Assembly: GCF_016920785.2 (NCBI RefSeq)
Contig: NW_024609857.1
Coordinates: forward strand, 134,409,094-134,473,093
DNA from: Ixodes scapularis
Lineage: Eukaryota; Arthropoda; Arachnida; Ixodida; Ixodidae
DNA length: 64,000 nt
Direction of reading: 5' to 3'
A program made the position numbers and the translations under genes. Positions 23,331 to 33,300 of the stretch are shown piece after piece. Numbering within the stretch: position 1 is the stretch's first letter; each line of letters opens with the position of its first letter. The notes beneath the pieces are model-generated. The model was not told where the DNA came from and did no database searches. It saw only the letters and a program-made list of their open reading frames with translations.

Positions 23331-23401
23331 TCCTTTGTTGCGGTGTAATTTCGAGGAGAAAAGCGATCATTTTCATTCAATCTCTCCTTTGCGAATTTTG
23401 A

Positions 23402-23730
23402 TGACGTAACGTGGGGATCGCAGTACACCCAAGTGACGATATTTGAATGCGGTTCATAGATTGGACCCGAGCATTGCGTGGGAACTCGATTTGGGCTAGT
23501 GATAATTACTAGCTCGAGAAGCATTCGGGTAGTGGCCCGTGTCCAATTGCTGCAACGACGACAATAGTCGAGCCTTAACAATGTCTGGAACTCAGCGCGT
23601 GTCCTGTGCTTTGCATACCCCAGCGCGTGGCTATGATCAACATTGGCGGCATATAATCGACTCCAGATCACGTGACCGCTTGTTCTGGCTGCGAGTTGAG
23701 AAGAGAACGGTGCTTGTTTTTCTTTAATTT
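23402..23730. other. No gene recognised
   Basis: Unclassified sequence between the Penelope fragment and array element A. Only a small palindrome (gctagt...actagc near 23497) is visible. Confidence 0.5.
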
Positions 23731-24350
23731 TAGAGCGCAGCTCTTAGGAACCCGTTCCGGGCTTGAGCGGCGTCAGCGTCGGCGTAACCAAGGTCACCCA
23801 AGGTCACGCGACTCCCCAAGGTCATCCCAAGGTCACGTGGCCCCCAAGGTCACGTGACCCCCAGAGGTCACGTGACCCCTCCCCCAGGGTCACGTGACCC
23901 CCCCCAGGGCACGTGACCACCCCCCCCCCAGGGTCACGTGACCCCCCGCCGAGGTCACGTGACCTCCCCGATGACGTCATCGTCACTGATGACGTCATCG
24001 GAGTCCACATCGTCATCGTCACTGATGACGTCATCAGTGACGTCACTGATGACCTCACCGGCATCCGCATCGTCATCGTCATCATCACTGATGACGTCAT
24101 CAGTGACGTCACTGATGACGTCATCAGTGACGTCACTGATGACGTCACCGGCATCCGCATCGTCATCGTCATCATCACGGATGACGACATCAGTGACGTC
24201 ACTGATGACATCATCGGCATCCTCACGTGACCCCCAAGGTCACGTGACCCCCCCCAGGTCACTTCACACCCCAGTATTCTTCCCTCCTCTTCCTCAAGAG
24301 CTGCGCTCTAATTCGGTGTTACAGGGAGTTGTAAACGGCTTTCACTTTTT
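23731..24350 (+). mobile_element. Palindrome-array element, copy A
   Basis: Starts with tagagcgcagctctta and ends with caagagctgcgctctaattcgg, then acagggagttgtaaacggctttca and a T run. It is bounded by the inverted 15-mer tagagcgcagctctt. The interior has two blocks: a GC-rich shell with at least six gtcacgtgac palindromes, and a core rich in tgacgtca inside period-~42 units (tgatgacgtcaccggcatcc..atcgtcatcgtcatcatcac). No transposase is present. Open frames on both strands arise from the period being a multiple of 3. Three more copies lie at 43708-47674. Confidence 0.8.
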
Positions 24351-24753
24351 TCTCTGGAACTTCTATTGCGTGGGAAAAACGAACGCGTGTTTCATGGGTC
24401 ATTAACGTCAGGGCCGGTTTGGTCATCTTGCGGCTGCGGCTGCGGCCGCGGCCAAGAGGGATTTTTACGTCACGTGAGCAGCTCCATAGGGACGAGGAAG
24501 TACCTAACGTCCCTGCCTAATGGCGGAGAGATCCTCATCGCTTCAAGCACAAAAGCCTAATGTCGCTCGCAGGAACTGATTGCAGGGACTTTCAACTGGA
24601 GCCCAATTGACCGCCCCGTTATACTGTAGGAGCGGCAGGTAAAGTTACGGCCAGGGAGGGTAAATAGGAGCCAAAATAAAGAAAAAACCACACGAAATAA
24701 AAGCGGTAGCAGCATATTTATCTACCTCCGCCGGCGCCGGCGCCTCGCGCGTT

Positions 24754-24836
24754 CTGCTATGGTCGAGAGGTTAAACCGCCGGTACTTGTCGCCGCGGCGA
24801 GAAAGTTCCGGGTTCAAATCGCACTAGGGACTTCTT
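24754..24836 (+). ncRNA. tRNA-like (Ser/Leu type) promoter sequence in left arm
   Basis: Contains tggtcgagaggttaa, which is close to the A box of Ser/Leu tRNAs, and gttcaaatcgc, a B box, about 40 bp apart. A C/T-rich run follows that would terminate Pol III. The acceptor stem is not convincing, so this is a tRNA-derived (SINE-type) sequence rather than a working tRNA gene. Confidence 0.55.
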
Positions 24837-25531
24837 TTTTTTTCTTTTTTTTTTCGTATTTTGCGCGTGTCTTACTTTTTAACTGTGATTCTTTTTAGGA
24901 AATCATCCACTTGCACTACTGCGCCTTACACGGTTTTTAGTGTTACTCCCACCTGTTCAATTGAAACACCGGGAAGAAAAAAAAAAAGGATCAACGCAAG
25001 TTAACGCGCTAATACAATCAGTTCATAATGTTCATTAAAAGGAAACCAAGATAACAGCATCGCTATGGCTTTCACACAAACGGAGCCGAAACAAGCATCC
25101 TTTCCCCAGCAACTAGTTTTATGTGTTTTGAAATATACAACGCTCTTGCTACGATTCCTTTCAATAACAAGATACACCTATTTAGGACTAATAAAAACTG
25201 CAGTTGTGACAATTAAAAAAAAAAACAAGCAAGAAGAAAAAGAAAAAAAAAGACTAGCAACTGTGGCTACACTGATTGAGCGAAATCCTACAGGCAAGGC
25301 AGCAAATCAAACGTCTGAGAAAGTAGTAAAACCGAAATAAAAGCGATCATACTTTTCCTTGCATGAAATGTGATAAAAAGTATATTTACACTCTTTACAT
25401 TTTGTTGTGGCAATCGTTTTGTAATATTACCACATTACTTGTTGAATTTTAGTTAGATTAGCGGACGATCACGACCGAATGCAAAAATGAATCAGGCGTC
25501 GACATCGCAAACCCTCTCTCTAATGCAAACA

Positions 25532-25604
25532 CCTAAAATGACTTTGGAACAACAAATGGAATTCATTATAATTAATTCCATTTATGATCCAAAGTCATTT
25601 TAGG
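25532..25604. repeat. Palindrome with partial direct repeat in spacer
   Basis: Arms of about 31 bp begin cctaaaatgactttgga and end with its complement tccaaagtcattttagg. Next to it, the left arm plus its leader ctctaatgcaaac is repeated directly at 25611-25655. This is an AT-rich fold-back nested in the spacer between the large inverted arms. Confidence 0.8.
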
Positions 25605-25840
25605 TCCCTCACTCTAATGCAAACTCCTAAAATGACTTTGGATCAACAAATGGAATGAAATGGTTGTATTAGCGCGTTAACTTGCGTTCATCTTTTTTTT
25701 TTTCCTTCCCGATGTTTCGATTGAACAGGTGGGACTAACAAAAAAAAACGTGTAAGGCGCAGTAGTGCAAGTAGATGATTTCCTAAAAAGGATCACAGCT
25801 AAGAAGTAAGACGCTCACAAAATACAAAAAAAAAAAAGAA

Positions 25841-25919
25841 GTCCCTAGCGCGATTTGAACCCGGAACTTTGACGCCGCAACGACAAGTACCGGCGCTTAA
25901 ACCTCTCGACCATAGCAGC
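25841..25919 (-). ncRNA. tRNA-like sequence in right arm (inverse copy)
   Basis: Reverse-complement counterpart of the left-arm tRNA-like sequence: B box at 25852-25861 and A box at 25898-25915 on the minus strand. It diverges slightly from the left copy (for example gcggcgtcaaagttccggg versus gcggcgagaaagttccggg). With the left copy it would give two Pol III-type promoters reading toward the central spacer. Confidence 0.5.
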
Positions 25920-26278
25920 AGGGGCGAGCTGCCGGCGCCGGCGGAGGTAGATAAACATACTGCTACCGCTTTTATCTCCTGTGGTTTCTTCTTTATTTTG
26001 GCTCCTATTTACCCTCCCTGGCCGTAACTTTACCTGCCGCTCCTACATAAAGGGGCGGTCAATTAGATTCCAGATGAAAGTCCCTGCAATCACTTTCTGC
26101 GAGAAATTAGGCTTTTGTGCTTGAAGCGATGCGGATCACTCCGCCATAAGGCATGGATGCTAGGTACTTCCTTGTCCCCATAGAGCTGGTCACCTGACGT
26201 AAAAATCTCTCCTGGCCGCAGCCGCGACCGCAGCCGCAAGATGAGCAAACCGGCCCAGGGATCCGTTTTAAGCGGTAC

Positions 26279-27345
26279 TTGCGCAAAGTACAAAAATTGT
26301 TGCATCCCCCCTTTAAGGCCCGTGCAAAGGAGCTTTGTGGCGATTTGAACTTGGCCGGGTTGCAAAAGAGCGTGCAATCAGCCACCGGTCTCCATCTGAA
26401 CATTTTCTTTTCTCCCAAAACCCACAAAATTGGGAACCCTTTTAGAGCGACTGTAACGGAAAGGGGCTCCTGGCAGGTACACTTGTCTAGCTTCCTCAGC
26501 AAGCGCTTGTCAACATTGAAGCTGTACGATCCTTTTTTGGTGCGAAACTCGGAGAGCGTTATTGAATTTCTGGAGGAAGGAGCGCGGGGATTTCAAAGTG
26601 CCTTTTCGATGGATGCTGAGGATCTTTTTTATTCTGTACCGCATGAGCCACTCCTTTGTGCGGTCAGAAAATGTATCAAAAAAAAAAAAAAAAAAAAAAA
26701 AACGAAGAGGTGACGTTTTGTTCCTCCAGTGGCGTCAGCGCTCATCGTTTTCTTGAACTATTATATTTTACCTTACGCATACGTATGTTTCGTTTGAAGG
26801 GGACGTGTACGTTCAGAAGAAGGGCATTTGTATTGGGTCGCGTGTAGCGCCGGTTCTGTGTGGCATCGTTGGCAGAAGCTGTATCTGCGATTATGCGTAC
26901 CTTCGGTGCTTGCGCGGGCAGTTTGACTTTTACCTTTGAGACACCCACTGAGGGGAAGTTACAATTTTTAGATATTAAACTAAGTTTTTTACAAGGCCAT
27001 ATATGTTGGACTTATGAACCGAGATCCAAGAAAGCGATCCTGCCATTTGAGTCGGCTCACTCTAAGTTAGTAAAGATGGGCGTCGCCAAAACGTGCTTTG
27101 AGGCCGCTCTCAAGAAGTCTTGCGAGCATTCCGTTCAGGAAAGTTTCGCGCGACAGATCACAAAACTGCAAGAGGCCGGCTTTCCGCAAAGGTGCTTAAT
27201 TGAGGTTGCTGAAGGCCTCGTAAAAAAGATAAAAGGAACGGGCAAACCAGCCCTCGAGAGACCCCGTATGAGGCCAGCGGTTATTCCATACCTGCACTCA
27301 GTGTCACACAATTTAAAGAAAGTGGCCCAGCGTTTCAATGTATAC
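26279..27345 (+). pseudogene. Penelope-like reverse transcriptase, decayed
   Basis: First segment (26279-26677) carries the typical Penelope RT start: IFFSPKTHK, PFRATVTERGSWQ, DPF.V.NS, FS.D..DLFYSVPH. A run of 25 A residues (26678-26702) interrupts it. Beyond it, EEVTFCSSSGVSAHRFLELL and then, after a frame change, YVQKKGICIGSRVAPVLC are visible. The sequence then jumps to LTFTFETPTEGKLQFLDIKL. The part that should hold the YxDD catalytic motif is missing between about 26860 and 26890. Similarity continues to about 27345, where the frame shifts into the endonuclease. It would copy element RNA at a nicked target; this copy cannot. Confidence 0.82.
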
Positions 27346-27347
27346 CT

Positions 27348-27791
27348 TTGGTTTTCTCAGCGGCCAATCGGATGGTCCGACTTTGCCGTAAAATCAATTG
27401 TCCCGATCAACAGACTGATCTTTGCAGCAAAAACCACAAAACAAAATTTGCCGAGTGTGCCTCAGGAGTTGTATATAAAATCTCTCTCTCTTGCGGCGCT
27501 GTGTACATTGGCCAGATGGGCAGATGTGTGAATGACCGCGCACGCGAGCATGCGGCTGCCACGCGAGCCAGCCCGTCTGGCCATCTCGCCATTCATTGTA
27601 ATAGATGCCCGTGTACGCCAGTGCTACATGACATTAAGATTTTGGCTCGTTATCGCGACCGAACAAGCAGAGACGTGCACGAGGCGTATGCAATTAGGGA
27701 TAAGGGCGTTGAGTGTGTAAGTGAAGCGTCACTCGCCCTGTCAAAGAGTGAGTTTGAATATTTGAAAGAAACGTTGCGAGGGACACGCTGA
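27348..27791 (+). pseudogene. Penelope GIY-YIG endonuclease domain
   Basis: C-terminal nuclease of Penelope-like elements. A Cys-containing linker (CRKINCPDQQTDLC) precedes GVVYKISLSCGAVYIGQMGRCVNDR, holding the GVY and YIG motifs and the catalytic Arg. An H of the AREH motif follows, and RDVHEAYAIRDKG carries the expected Glu. The core residues look intact, and the frame runs to a natural stop at 27791 (TGA). It is frameshifted relative to the RT, so as a fusion protein it is dead. The family uses this nuclease to nick target DNA for priming. Confidence 0.85.
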
Positions 27792-27872
27792 TGACTGACA
27801 GGGTTCTGGGGACTATAAATGCATGTACTTTTCGAAATAAACCACACAGAGCGTCGGTGGCAGCGGTCGCGA

Positions 27873-28053
27873 TAAAGCCCGAAACACATGTACGACGAAA
27901 CCGCCCGATCCGACGTCCGACCACGCAATACGACGGTTGGAGGCGACGGTTTTGAACGCTCTCCGATGCTACGAAAACCCTCACCCCCAAGGTCATTCCG
28001 GCAGTCCGCACGTCGGATCGGAAGGTTTCGTCGTACATGTGTTTCGCGCTTTA
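27873..28053. mobile_element. 181-bp MITE with ~45-bp inverted repeats
   Basis: Left end taaagcccgaaacacatgta and onward is matched in reverse complement by the right end ...tacatgtgtttcgcgcttta. About 45 bp pair with only a few mismatches, and the inner ends read gatccgacg on both arms. There is no coding capacity. It sits between the Penelope tail and the start of the LINE. Superfamily not assigned. Confidence 0.72.
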
Positions 28054-28202
28054 GTCGTGCTCGGCGTAACGGACGACAGTTTTGGTTTCAAAGGCGGTGG
28101 GGGCGGTGGTGAAGGGGCGGACCCGTGAGCAGGTGGCCGTGTCGGTGGTGCTGCGTTGGGCTCCCACGAAACGGTCACAACGCGAAGAGTCGAGGACGAG
28201 CT

Positions 28203-29123
28203 ATGACGTCCTCGTGCGGGGCGGCGGGCAGAAATCAGGAGCAGGGGGGGTCTACGGAGGTAATGGCGACGGAGGGCGCATCGGCCATCCCGGCCATTCC
28301 GGCCAAGCGGCACTTCAGTGGAAGCTACAGCAACCTGTCTGAGGACGAGGCTGGCAACGAGGACGGAAGCATGGAACGCACGGAAGACAACGATGACGAC
28401 TTCGAGACGGTCGACAGGAGGAAGAAAAAGACAAAGCGCAGCTCCCAACACAGCCAAGGTAAAGTGCACCTTTCCGAATCTTCACGAACGGTACTGGTCG
28501 ACCCGACCCAGGCGGAGATAAACCTAAGGAAGCTCAACTGGCAACTCCTGTCAGATGCACTGGAGACGATTGCGCCGAAGCTTATAAAAGAAATTCGGGT
28601 CAACTTAAAGAAGAACATAATCGCAATTGAAACGAGAACGGAAGCAACAGTGTTGGACCTCTTAGTGACGAAGAAGATTTGCGGAATCCCAATACGTGCT
28701 TTTCTCCCTCGGGCAAAGCACACAAGGGCGGGAGTCATCGGAGATGTAGACACGACGGTGACGATGGAGGGGATAGTCGAGTCGATTGACTGCGGAATGC
28801 ATGTCGTGTATGCTAGACGGTTCGGCGTGTCGAGAAGCGTAAAAGTTGTCTTCGAGGGCGACACACTCCCGGCGCACGTAAAGATTGGACTAGTGAGGCA
28901 CAGCGTAAGGCCGTTTGTACCGAGACCACTCCAGCGCAGGAAATGCTTCCGCATCGGGAATGTTGCGGCAACATGCATAAATGAAGCCATATGCGGGCAG
29001 TGCTCGGAAAAACACACAGAAGGGAGGTGCGACGGATCCCCAAGATGCGTCAACTGCAAGGAACCGCACGCCGCAACGGCAACGGTATGCCCAAAATTCA
29101 AGAGGAAAAGATCTGCAGCGTGA
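28203..29123 (+). pseudogene. LINE ORF1 (gag-like nucleic-acid-binding protein)
   Basis: The ATG at 28203 opens a frame of about 306 codons. The N-terminus is acidic and Ser-rich, followed by a Lys/Arg patch (RRKKKTKRS), a central conserved region with ETRTEATVLDLL and GVIGDVDTTV, and C-terminal knuckles. The first knuckle is damaged (KCFRIGNVAATC lacks the second Cys); two more are visible (CGQCSEKHTEGRC and CVNCKEPHAATATVC). After the stop, similarity continues in another frame (29124-29540, KASQNLTFQEAAKQVPEG), so the C-terminus has frameshifted. The family's ORF1 coats element RNA. Confidence 0.75.
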
Positions 29124-29713
29124 AGGCGAGTCAAAACCTAACCTTCCAGGAAGCCGCCAAACAGGTGCCTGAGGGCAGGAAAAAGGCACAAGGGGATCTT
29201 AAGAGAAACGAAAAATCGATGGGAAAGCAGGATCAACAGGGCAGCCCTGAGGCAGGGGAAACAGCGAAGGGGACTCGTCCGGAACAGCGGAATGCGAACA
29301 GTGGGAGGGGAACGCGACTACAGCAGGGCAACACAGGGACGATGGGGGCCGCGGCAAGGAGCACCAAGCTCACAGGCACCATCGGTACCGGATTTCATTC
29401 TAATGGCAGTGAAAGGAGTCAGACAGTTTCTAAATCGACTTCCGCAGAAATGGGCCAAACAGATTGTGTACGTCATAGACAAGGCAGAAGAAATGATCCG
29501 CCTATTTGCCTTTTCTTAACCGCCGCTATAGAAAAGCCATAGGCAAGCAGGATGACTGCACAACAGAGGTGTGTAGAGAGCCGGCGGCAACAACAGAGAG
29601 TGGGCAACAGAAGGGACCTGCCAACGGTGCTGAAATGAAACTGTCGGGGACTGTCCGCAAAACACGCCGAAGTCAGCATTCACTTAAAGAGCAATTCATA
29701 TCCGGTACTGGCG

Positions 29714-30475
29714 TTGACAGAAGCGTGCTTTCCAGGGAAACGGTCGTTTCCGGGGTACATCAAACTAACTACACAGTCCATCCTAAGCTTTCCAGATGGC
29801 AGTGCGGCGCTTTTCATACGCAAAGATTTGCCTCACGTGCAGCTAGAAATGAGCAGACTGTGCACCCTTTCAGCAGAGTTTGTGGCGGCGCGAGTACGGG
29901 TCGAGGGGCAGACGTTAGTCCTACTTCTGGGGTATGTGCGGCCGGACGGGACGCCAATGCCGGCAAATGAAATTCGAGACTGGGGAGAGGAGTATAAAGA
30001 TGAGTTGATCATCTGCGGTGATTTTAACTCCCGTAGCACGGTATGGGGAGGCACCAAAACAGACAGAAAAGGGGAAGCGCTCATGACAGTTTTTGAGCAA
30101 CTTGAGCTAGTAATAGCTAACGATGGAGGCCCCACGTTCATAAGGCCCCCACACAGCTGCAGTGCCATTGATGTAACGGCACACACGCCGTCCATATCAC
30201 TAAGGTGGGAAACGGCCGCGAGCACCAGAGGAACCGACCACTTTCCGATTAACATCACCACCAAGGGTTGCCAAAGGTCAAAGAAATTCAAGAGGCCATT
30301 TACAAACTGGGACAACTTTCGCCACGCTCTTAGCTTGACAGGAGGAAACATAGAGGAGGCGATCACGCAAGCCTTGGAAGAGGCGACGACATGGATCACG
30401 CTATTTGAATCCTTCCCGACGCTAGACCTGACGCTGCTAAGAATGGAAGTCGCAAGGAACAGAGCTCAGCGGAAG
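29714..30475 (+). pseudogene. LINE APE-type endonuclease domain, partial
   Basis: Contains the GDFNSRSTVWGG motif at about 30014-30049 and the C-terminal DHFPI motif at about 30232-30246, both active-site signatures of LINE endonucleases. The central VTAHTPSISL region is also typical. The usual N-terminal motif (an N in QWN..G) is not found in frame upstream, where the sequence 29543-29713 shows only broken homology. The domain would nick target DNA. It is interrupted at 30476 by a perfect fold-back. Confidence 0.78.
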
Positions 30476-30632
30476 TACCGACGAACAGGGCAAACAGAAG
30501 ATAGGACCAAATTTAACAGATTGTCTGCAGTGATGAGAAGGCATGGGCAAAGCGCCTGTGCCCATGCCTTCTCATCACTGCAGACAATCTGTTAAATTTG
30601 GTCCTATCTTCTGTTTGCCCTGTTCGTCGGTA
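30476..30632. repeat. Perfect 74-bp inverted duplication inside LINE
   Basis: Arms 30476-30549 and 30559-30632 are exact reverse complements, with a 9-nt loop (aagcgcctg). The left arm is LINE coding sequence (TGQTEDRTKFNRLSAVMRR); the right arm is the same sequence backwards. It falls between the endonuclease and RT domains. Confidence 0.97.
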
Positions 30633-30738
30633 AGGCAATATTGGGCGTTGATGTGTCAGAACGCTAACAAGCACACCTCTTCTGTAAGGCAATATTGGGC
30701 GTTGATGTGTCAGAACGCTAACAAGCACACCTCTTTGG
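30631..30738. repeat. 54-bp tandem duplication next to the fold-back
   Basis: taaggcaatattgggcgttg and onward (30631-30684) is repeated immediately at 30685-30738 with almost no change. It begins at the last two bases of the fold-back arm. The unit is 18 codons, so the RT frame stays open and QYWALMCQNANKHTS appears twice. Confidence 0.95.
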
Positions 30739-31699
30739 CGAAGATATGGCAGGCATTAAACTCGACGGGAAAAGCAAGGTTGGGACACCCTCTCCCGACA
30801 ATTGCGTTGGCATTAAAGAAGACAACGAAAGAAGTGGCCGACGATTTGTGTAGACTATTCGCGCCGGCAGAAGCCCCCGAACTAGCGGGAGTGCTGAATG
30901 CGACCAAGGGACCGCTGGATGCGGCGTTAAGCGTGGGGGAGCTGCAAAGTGCTCTAAGAAAATGCATGAAAAAGAGTGTGGCGGGGCCCGACGGGATAAC
31001 AAATCAGGCCCTGATAAACATAGGAAAGGACTCACTGGAACCACTGGTGAACTGGTTCAACAGCATCTGGGAAAAGGGGGGGGGGGTTCCCGAAACTTGG
31101 AAGACCGCAAACATTGTACCGATTCTAAAGGCAGGAAAACCCCCAACAAAGACAACGTCATATTGGCCAGTAGCACCTACATCATGTGTAGGCAAGCTCT
31201 TTGAAAGACTGGTCCAGGCAAGACTGACCTGGACCAGTCTTTCAACGTGTATGACGAGATTCAGGAAGGGACTGACAGCACAGGATAGCATCTTGGACCT
31301 AACCAGCGACCTCGAAGAGAAAAGAACAGTAGGCGGAACACGATGGTGGCGTTTTTGGACGTGGAAAAAGCGTACGAAGGTGTCCAGAGATCGGTCGTTC
31401 CGAAGAGGCTTACAGAAATCGGACTTACAGGCAGGATTCAAGGTTTCCTGGACAGCTTTCTCCCGGGTCGAGTCATCCAAGTAAAGGCCGGCGACACCAC
31501 GTCTACCCCAAGGACCCTGCATAAAGGACTACCACAAGGGAGTGTACTTAGCCCTGTGCTGTTCAACATTGTAATGGCTCGGCTCCCAGAGTCAATTCCC
31601 AGAACAGCACTGCCCATTCAGGTATCGATTTATGCTGACGACCTGTGTCTGTGGACAGCAGGAATCTATACAAGCCAGATCATCCGCAGCATGCAATAA
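30739..31699 (+). pseudogene. LINE reverse transcriptase domain
   Basis: Motifs in order: AGPDGITNQAL (about 30981), W..A.IVPI.KAGKP (about 31099), FLD..KAY with catalytic Asp at about 31358, LPQGSVLSPVLFN (about 31530), and YADD with two catalytic Asp residues at 31631-31642. The first part is in one frame, and from about 31343 it continues in another; a fold-back at 31201-31245 also disrupts it. The frame ends at TAA 31697-31699, with recognisable sequence continuing past it. All three catalytic Asp codons survive even though the frame does not. Confidence 0.83.
31201..31245. repeat. Perfect 18-bp fold-back inside LINE RT
   Basis: ttgaaagactggtccagg at 31201-31218 and its exact complement at 31228-31245 are separated by 9 nt. 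It lies within the FERLVQARLTW motif region, so a reversed copy of coding sequence has been inserted. Small but exact. Confidence 0.95.
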
Positions 31700-32024
31700 G
31701 CAATCGACGCGGTGGACGACTACCTGGTGGAGTCCGGTCCCTCTGCATTCACGGAAAAAGCAGTGTCGATGGCAGTGCGTGGAAATGGAAGGAGATTCCA
31801 CCCGGGGGGACGTAATGCTGGCGGGCAGGCGCATCAAGCGAGTCTCAAATCAACGGTTCCTGGGAATAATTAATCAGAACAGGCTGCAGTGGGCCCAAGC
31901 CACAAAAGGGGTGCTTGAGGCCTGTCGGCCCGCAGCAAATGCAATCCGCAGACTGACTTGAACGTCCTGGGAAGCTCGGAGAAACCATCCTCACGGTGAA
32001 CACAGCGTTGGTGACATCAAGAGA

Positions 32025-32099
32025 GACGTCCGACTGCGATGATGCCATGTAGGGCAGCCGGTATGGCTACCCTACATGGCATCATAGCAGTCGGACGTC
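32025..32099. repeat. 35-bp fold-back inside LINE thumb region
   Basis: Arms 32025-32059 and 32065-32099, starting gacgtccgactgc, pair with two mismatches around a 5-nt loop. It is the third inverted duplication in this one LINE copy. The mismatches suggest it is older than, or has mutated more than, the perfect pair at 30476. Confidence 0.93.
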
Positions 32100-32476
32100 C
32101 AAAAGCTGGAAGCTATGCACAGGGGGGTACTGCGGACAGCACTGGGAGTCCCAGGAAGCGCGGGGAACGAAGCGGTACTTAGTGAGGCGGCGGCGATGCC
32201 TCTTATCAAACAGGCCGGCAGACGACGACTCCTCCAGTTGGCGAGACTAGCAACCACAACCTCAGGGAGGTGGTTTCTAGAACGGACGCAGAATCGAAAA
32301 AAGACCTCGTGGAACAGCACAACAGAAGAATTTCAGAGTTGCCACTACCCCAGGTGACAAGACATGCAAGCGTAGCACCGTGGGACATTGTGAGGGTGGA
32401 CTGCGACACGACTCTCAAATATCTGAGGTCAAAAAAAGACGGGTCGATACGCCAAGTTAGGGCTGTGGTTGAGAAT

Positions 32477-32910
32477 CACTTGGAAGAAAACCACCCAGAT
32501 AAGCTGCAGGTGTACAAAGACGGCAGCGTCAACAGTGCAAGAACATCAAGTACAGTAGCCGTGTACATTCCGAGTATTGGGCTACAATGGAACGGAAGGC
32601 TCTCGGCACCAGCGTCGTCCACTACAACGGAGATGGTTGCAATTTACAGTGCATAACGTATCGCCGTGAAGTTGCCGCCACAGCGAATGGTAGTCATCAC
32701 AAACTCCAAAGGGGCGCTGCAGAGGATAATGAACATAGCACAAGGAGATCCAGCCACCACAGCAGTAAGGACAACACTTGGGGACCTGGAAAAACACGGA
32801 ACTGAGACATGGTTGCAATGGACTCCAGGTCACATGGGAATAACAGGAAATGAAAAAGCTGACGAACTGGCAACGGCAGCTCATGGGAAGGCCCCAACCA
32901 TTTCAACGCC
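32477..32910 (+). pseudogene. LINE RNase H domain
   Basis: Signature YKDGS (first Asp, about 32516), then a TTTEMVAI Glu at about 32630, VVITNSKGAL at about 32693, and GNEKADELA with the last Asp at about 32850. The third catalytic position is Asn (codon aac at 32702-32704) where the family has Asp. A TAA at 32654-32656 interrupts the frame, which then continues in phase. It would remove RNA from the RNA-DNA hybrid. WTPGHMGITGN matches the RNase H handle region. Confidence 0.82.
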
Positions 32911-33084
32911 ACCGGATCCGGGACAGGCGGCACAGTGCATACGATTGCACTTTCTGGAAGAGGAAGAGGAACTGGCGCTACCAAAAGGGACACTTACAGG
33001 ACTGACTCGGACCGAAACTACCCTGCTGCGTCGCCTGCGTACGAGAACGGCCTTTACAAACAACTTCCTGCAGAAGATGGGAAG

Positions 33085-33300
33085 ACGGCGCAGCTCGGAG
33101 TGCCACAACTGCCCAGTCGTGGAAACAGTGCAGCACGTCTTAACAGAGTGCCCCGCATATAACAGAAGCTGCGAAATAATGTATGGCAGACTGGCCATCG
33201 GAAGCAAACGAACAATGGAAGAGCTGCTGTTTCCACAAGGAGCAAAAAGAGAATGCCGGAAGGTTTTTAAGGAGCTTCTACAGTTTTTCCACAGTACGGG
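33085..33300 (+). pseudogene. LINE ORF2 C-terminal zinc-binding tail
   Basis: C-x2-C-x8-H-x4-C pattern (CHNCPVVETVQHVLTEC) followed by a hydrophobic tail ending near FHSTGLAAQL. This CCHC tail is usual at the C-terminus of I/Jockey/R1-type ORF2 proteins. Directly after it a MITE begins. Confidence 0.75.

Larger units (their letters stand above)
24405..26262. repeat. Large inverted repeat (Penelope pLTR-like arms)
   Basis: The left arm (about 24405-25020) is repeated in inverse orientation at about 25665-26262. Shared blocks include the cggctgcggctgcgg stretch, gtaggagcggcaggtaaagttacggcc, tacctccgccggcgccgg, a tRNA-like promoter, and the outer-to-inner boundary ttaacgcgctaatac. The right arm runs straight into the Penelope protein frame at 26279. 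Penelope elements often carry such terminal repeats in inverted as well as direct orientation, so I read these as pLTRs. Arms differ by scattered substitutions, so this is not an exact assembly mirror. Confidence 0.75.

Noticed and set aside
23822..24405. Ser-, Asp- and Met-Thr-rich frames in the palindrome arrays as real repeat proteins
   Set aside because: Several frames on both strands are open together; unit lengths are multiples of three and there is no start context or promoter evidence.
24740..24840. Functional tRNA-Ser gene
   Set aside because: A and B boxes fit, but acceptor and anticodon stems do not close, and the sequence exists as an inverted pair inside Penelope arms.
22980..27791. 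A single Penelope element interrupted by array element A
   Set aside because: The N-terminal fragment at 23033-23330 seems to overlap in homology the start of the frame at 26279, so two copies are more likely. This remains uncertain.
27785..27840. Hammerhead ribozyme after the Penelope frame
   Set aside because: CTGATGA and a later GAAA are present, but stem II does not form between them. Another CTGATGA...GAAA at about 42978 also lacks stems.
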